Both the position numbers and the translations under genes were made by a program. The notes below the pieces were generated by a model. It saw nothing but the letters and a program-made list of their open reading frames with translations, was not told where the DNA came from and did not search any database. 6,442 nucleotides of DNA from Acidobacteriaceae bacterium (lineage in GTDB: Bacteria > Acidobacteriota > Terriglobia > Terriglobales > Acidobacteriaceae): assembly GCA_030044455.1 (NCBI GenBank), contig JASHVU010000043.1, positions 1 to 6,442 on the forward strand, given 5' to 3'. Positions 4,122 to 6,442 of the stretch are shown here, one piece after another; within the stretch, counting starts at the first letter, position 1; each line of letters begins with the position of its first letter.

Positions 4122-5816
4122 CTATTCAACCAGCCGAACGTAGAAGGCGTTGTTGCCGGTGCGGAGATCTTTGCCGTAGGAAAAGGCAAGCCCGGCGCCG
4201 AGGACGTGGAGCTTGAGCTGGGCTCCCGGATCGAAGAGCCACTTGTGGGAGCCAAGCGTGGAGCCGGGGTCGGTGATTTTACCGATGTCGGCAAAGGGGC
4301 CGAGCTGGACCTTCAGAATTCCGTTGGCGTAGAGGTTCTTGTCGAGTTCCCAGTTTTCGAGAAGGTAGTCCCGGCCCAGCGGAGCGCTGCCCTTGCGGCC
4401 GTCGCGCGTGCCGATGTGGGCGCGAAGCGGCAGATCGTTGTCGCGCTCAAGGCCGAGGATGAAGAGCTCGTCGAACGGCGGTTGGCCGAAGGTGTTGCCG
4501 GTGCGCAACTGCTGCGAGGTTTCGTAATCGTCGCCCTTGATTTGTGGGAACCAGTGCCAGCCGAGCGAGCCGGTGAGCGTCTCGAATGATTGGGGGCTTT
4601 GCGACCAGAGGCGCGCAGCATCAGAATTGACGCCTGCGGTTACAGTGAAGCGGCGGTCGGGCAGGCGTAACAGTGTGGCACCGAACTGCGCCTGTTGCTT
4701 GAGCTGATAGCCGGTGGCGAGCATTTGCGGTGTGAGCACTGTGCCAGAGTTGACGCTGCGAAAACTGCGATGAGAGAGCTCGGCGCCGACCGACCAGGTA
4801 AAGTCAGCACCGGTAAACGAGGCGAGATTGAAAGTCGCACGCTCCTGGAGCATGTTGAAAGCGGCGAGGACCGGGGCGGGACCGGTGAAGCCATTACGGA
4901 TGGCCCAATTCTCGTTGCGCAGATCGGCGGCGAGCTGCCAGCGATATTTTGCGCCATGCTCGAAGGGGCCGGCGAAGTTGGCGGCGATGCGGCGCTTCTG
5001 CGCGTCCCAACGGACCATGGAGACGAAGTTGATGGCTTCGCGATGGAAGTTGTAGTAGCCGGGATGGACTTCCTGAAAGGGAATGCCCTGTAAGAGGAGG
5101 GCCAGATCTTGCCACTTGTTACCGCCCAATCCATTGAGTTGTTGCGCGCGAAAGACGATATCGAAATTGCCATCGGGGAGGGCGTTGAGATCGAAGTGAA
5201 ATTGCGGAAAGATACCGAGGGCGTGGACGCGCTGCTCGGAAGAGAGAAGCTGCGGTGCGGTAAGAGTGGCGGCGGGCGAAAACGCAAAAGCGTGATCGAG
5301 GAGAGCGGGGTCGAGGTGCGGCATGGGATCTTCGCGGGCCTCAGCGATATGGGGCTTGCCCACGCGATTCCAATACTTCAATGCAGCTTCGAGATTGCTC
5401 TGAAGGAAATACTCGGTGCCGAGAAAGTTGTTGGAATATGCGTCGCTGGGTGCAATGCGGATCGCCTGTCGCAAGTAGCGAATGGCTTCTGCGGAATCCT
5501 TCTGGCGAAAGGCGATGCCGGCTAACTCGACGGGAAACCGCGAATCGGAGGGTGCGAGGCGGCTGCCGGCGGCGAGGACGTTGCGCGCTTCTTCCAGGTG
5601 GCCGAGCTTGGCGAGCGCGAGGCCCAGGTAGAAATCCATGGCGGCGGAGCGGGAGGAGATGGACTGAAGCCGGGTAACGATTTCTTTCCAGCGCTGCGTG
5701 TTTGCGAGTTGCTCGAGCTCCTGCGCGGAAGGATTGGGAGATGGAAGCGATTGAGCGGCAAGCGCGCAGCTGACAGCAAGAAGAACGGCGGCGATTGTCC
5801 ATCGCCGGAGCGGCAT
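4122..5816 (-). CDS. TPR - POTRA-like - Omp85-like outer-membrane beta-barrel protein
   Basis: This 564-residue protein probably sits in the outer membrane with its N-terminal part in the periplasm. It begins with a Sec signal peptide (MPLRR, then WTIAAVLLAVSCALA, cleavage near residue 20-22). TPR repeats follow, clearest at 58-91, 92-125 and 126-153 (LALAKLGHLEEARNVL, AEAIRYLRQAIRIAPSD). Residues 165-228 (LLDHAFAF, QLLSSEQRVHALGIFPQFHFDL, DGNFDIVFRA) read as one POTRA-like beta-alpha-alpha-beta-beta unit. The rest looks like alternating beta strands; the end (LGPFADIGKI, LFDPGAQLKL, LAFSYGKDLRTGNNAFYVRL) fits the last strands of an Omp85 barrel. The last residue is Glu, not the usual Phe. 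Start 5816 is preferred over the in-frame codon at 5873 because it opens directly on a signal peptide and overlaps the upstream stop as TGATG. Its task, secretion or barrel assembly, cannot be decided here. Confidence 0.72.
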   Translation of the reverse strand: MPLRRWTIAAVLLAVSCALAAQSLPSPNPSAQELEQLANTQRWKEIVTRLQSISSRSAAMDFYLGLALAKLGHLEEARNVLAAGSRLAPSDSRFPVELAGIAFRQKDSAEAIRYLRQAIRIAPSDAYSNNFLGTEYFLQSNLEAALKYWNRVGKPHIAEAREDPMPHLDPALLDHAFAFSPAATLTAPQLLSSEQRVHALGIFPQFHFDLNALPDGNFDIVFRAQQLNGLGGNKWQDLALLLQGIPFQEVHPGYYNFHREAINFVSMVRWDAQKRRIAANFAGPFEHGAKYRWQLAADLRNENWAIRNGFTGPAPVLAAFNMLQERATFNLASFTGADFTWSVGAELSHRSFRSVNSGTVLTPQMLATGYQLKQQAQFGATLLRLPDRRFTVTAGVNSDAARLWSQSPQSFETLTGSLGWHWFPQIKGDDYETSQQLRTGNTFGQPPFDELFILGLERDNDLPLRAHIGTRDGRKGSAPLGRDYLLENWELDKNLYANGILKVQLGPFADIGKITDPGSTLGSHKWLFDPGAQLKLHVLGAGLAFSYGKDLRTGNNAFYVRLVE

Positions 5817-6376
5817 CAATTCAGGCTCGCGGCAGGAACGGCGAGCAGGGTCCAGTGGCCGGCGCTTTGCCATTCCCGGTCGAATTGGGCTTGATCTTCT
5901 TTGAGGAGCTTGCGCTGCGCGGGATCGTTGACGAGCACGAGCTGCCCTGGCTGATCAATGCCGGCAACGACAACGTAATGCAGCGATGAACCGGAGCCAG
6001 GCTTGAGCGCAACGATGAGCGGGCGGCCGTGCTGCAACTCGCGCTCAACGTCACTCCAATTTGCGTTGAAGGCAAAGGCGCGATAGCCATGGTGCTGGAA
6101 GTAGGCGACCATGGCGGAGGCATAGATGCCGTGGGCCTGCCGATTCAAGAGCGCGCGGAGGATCTGCGCGGGATCGGCCTGCAGGCTCTCGGACTTGCCG
6201 CTTTGCTTCTCCCAATATTGCATGACCATGGCAATCGAGGCAGCGCCGCAGCCGTCTTTGGTCTGCGCAACGAAGGGGACGTCGAGCCAGAGATTGGCAG
6301 TTTCGCCGGCGCCCGCGAGAGCACACGCGGGCACCAGGAGTACGGATATTGCGGCACAGATGATGGTGCGCGGCAT
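5816..6376 (-). CDS. secreted C39-family (papain-like) cysteine peptidase
   Basis: This 186-residue periplasmic protein starts with a signal peptide (MPRTIICAAISVLLVPACALA, cleavage near residue 21-24). The rest is one C39-type papain-like domain: VPFVAQ-TKDGCGAAS gives the oxyanion-hole Gln37 and nucleophile Cys43, SSLHYVVVAG gives His133, and VLVNDPA gives Asp151. All catalytic positions are intact. C39 peptidases typically cut after double-glycine leaders of peptides, but as the N-terminal part of ABC exporters; this one is free-standing and secreted, like the PA2778-type group in Pseudomonas. AAGG lies nine bases before the ATG, straight after the upstream stop codon. Its 3' end overlaps the barrel gene by one base, so the two are probably translationally coupled and work together. 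The substrate is unknown. Confidence 0.85.
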   Translation of the reverse strand: MPRTIICAAISVLLVPACALAGAGETANLWLDVPFVAQTKDGCGAASIAMVMQYWEKQSGKSESLQADPAQILRALLNRQAHGIYASAMVAYFQHHGYRAFAFNANWSDVERELQHGRPLIVALKPGSGSSLHYVVVAGIDQPGQLVLVNDPAQRKLLKEDQAQFDREWQSAGHWTLLAVPAASLN

Positions 6377-6388
6377 TGTGTCGAGCCT

Positions 6389-6442
6389 TCAACGCACGGC
6401 GACGATGATGAGAATGAGAGCGGCGATGCAGAGCAAAATGAC
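6389..6442 (-). CDS. C-terminal membrane helix of an unidentified operon partner, partial
   Basis: Reading the minus strand from the window edge gives VILLCIAALILIIVAVR followed by TGA (6391-6389). This is one hydrophobic segment of about 16 residues closed by an arginine, as in a tail-anchored or C-terminally anchored protein. Only 12 bases separate its stop from the C39 peptidase start, so it belongs to the same operon. In Pseudomonas a small protein with a C-terminal hydrophobic helix (PA2779 type, DUF6627) accompanies the C39 peptidase PA2778, and this tail would fit such a partner. With 17 residues visible that is an inference. Confidence 0.5.
   Translation of the reverse strand, partial: VILLCIAALILIIVAVR

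Noticed and set aside
4313..5287. Several open frames on both strands inside the barrel gene
   Set aside because: They are Ser/Pro/Arg-rich or acidic mirror frames of the barrel gene, without start signals or domain features.
5817..5873. Upstream start of the barrel protein at 5873 (19 extra residues)
   Set aside because: The added residues are Arg-rich and would bury the signal peptide. The ATG at 5816 opens on a textbook signal peptide and overlaps the previous stop.
1..6442. CRISPR array, tRNA gene or insertion-sequence transposase
   Set aside because: No regularly spaced repeats, no cloverleaf with a GTTCGA-type T-loop and no transposase-like protein were seen on either strand.

Overview
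This window looks like chromosomal DNA from a GC-rich, Gram-negative, soil-type bacterium, and Acidobacteriota (Terriglobia-like) is my best guess. The reasons are the mix of protein types (SPOR-domain envelope protein, ECF41 sigma factor with DoxX and AhpD-like targets, Omp85-type outer-membrane barrel), the general feel of the proteins, and intergenic DNA packed with perfect palindromes. The assignment is inference, because no rRNA or marker gene is present.

Layout. Bases 1-200 hold the end of a plus-strand SPOR-domain protein, probably RlpA-like. Bases 201-716 carry no convincing gene. They contain a three-hairpin structure that looks like a small structured RNA (245-342) and a cluster of hairpins lying between two copies of a 12-base direct repeat (444-672). 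A minus-strand gene for an unrecognised 169-residue hypothetical protein follows (717-1226). Bases 1251-1847 again lack a convincing gene but hold five strong hairpins and one orphan CRP/FNR-like palindrome.

Bases 1848-4020 form a self-contained regulon. A minus-strand ECF41 (SigJ-like) sigma factor with a fused SnoaL-like domain is divergent from a DoxX-like membrane protein gene, which is followed by an AhpD/carboxymuconolactone decarboxylase-like gene. Three promoters of the ECF41 type (-35 TGTCACA or CGTCACA, exactly 16 bases, -10 CGTC) can be read by eye: one for the sigma gene itself, one for doxX and one for the AhpD-like gene. The first two interlock with exact two-fold symmetry around base 2783.5. 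The two transcripts should therefore start back to back, while RNA polymerase could occupy only one direction at a time. The simplest reading is an autoregulated redox or stress module controlled by the sigma factor's own C-terminal domain, with no anti-sigma gene present.

Bases 4122-6442 hold a minus-strand operon, read from high to low coordinates. It comprises the C-terminal membrane helix of an unseen protein (6389-6442), a secreted C39-family cysteine peptidase (5816-6376), and a 564-residue outer-membrane protein joining TPR repeats, one POTRA-like domain and an Omp85-like barrel (4122-5816). The peptidase and barrel genes overlap as TGATG, so they are probably translationally coupled. 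This could be a periplasmic processing and outer-membrane export or assembly device; its substrate is unknown. A hairpin at 4049-4088 separates this operon from the convergent AhpD-like gene.
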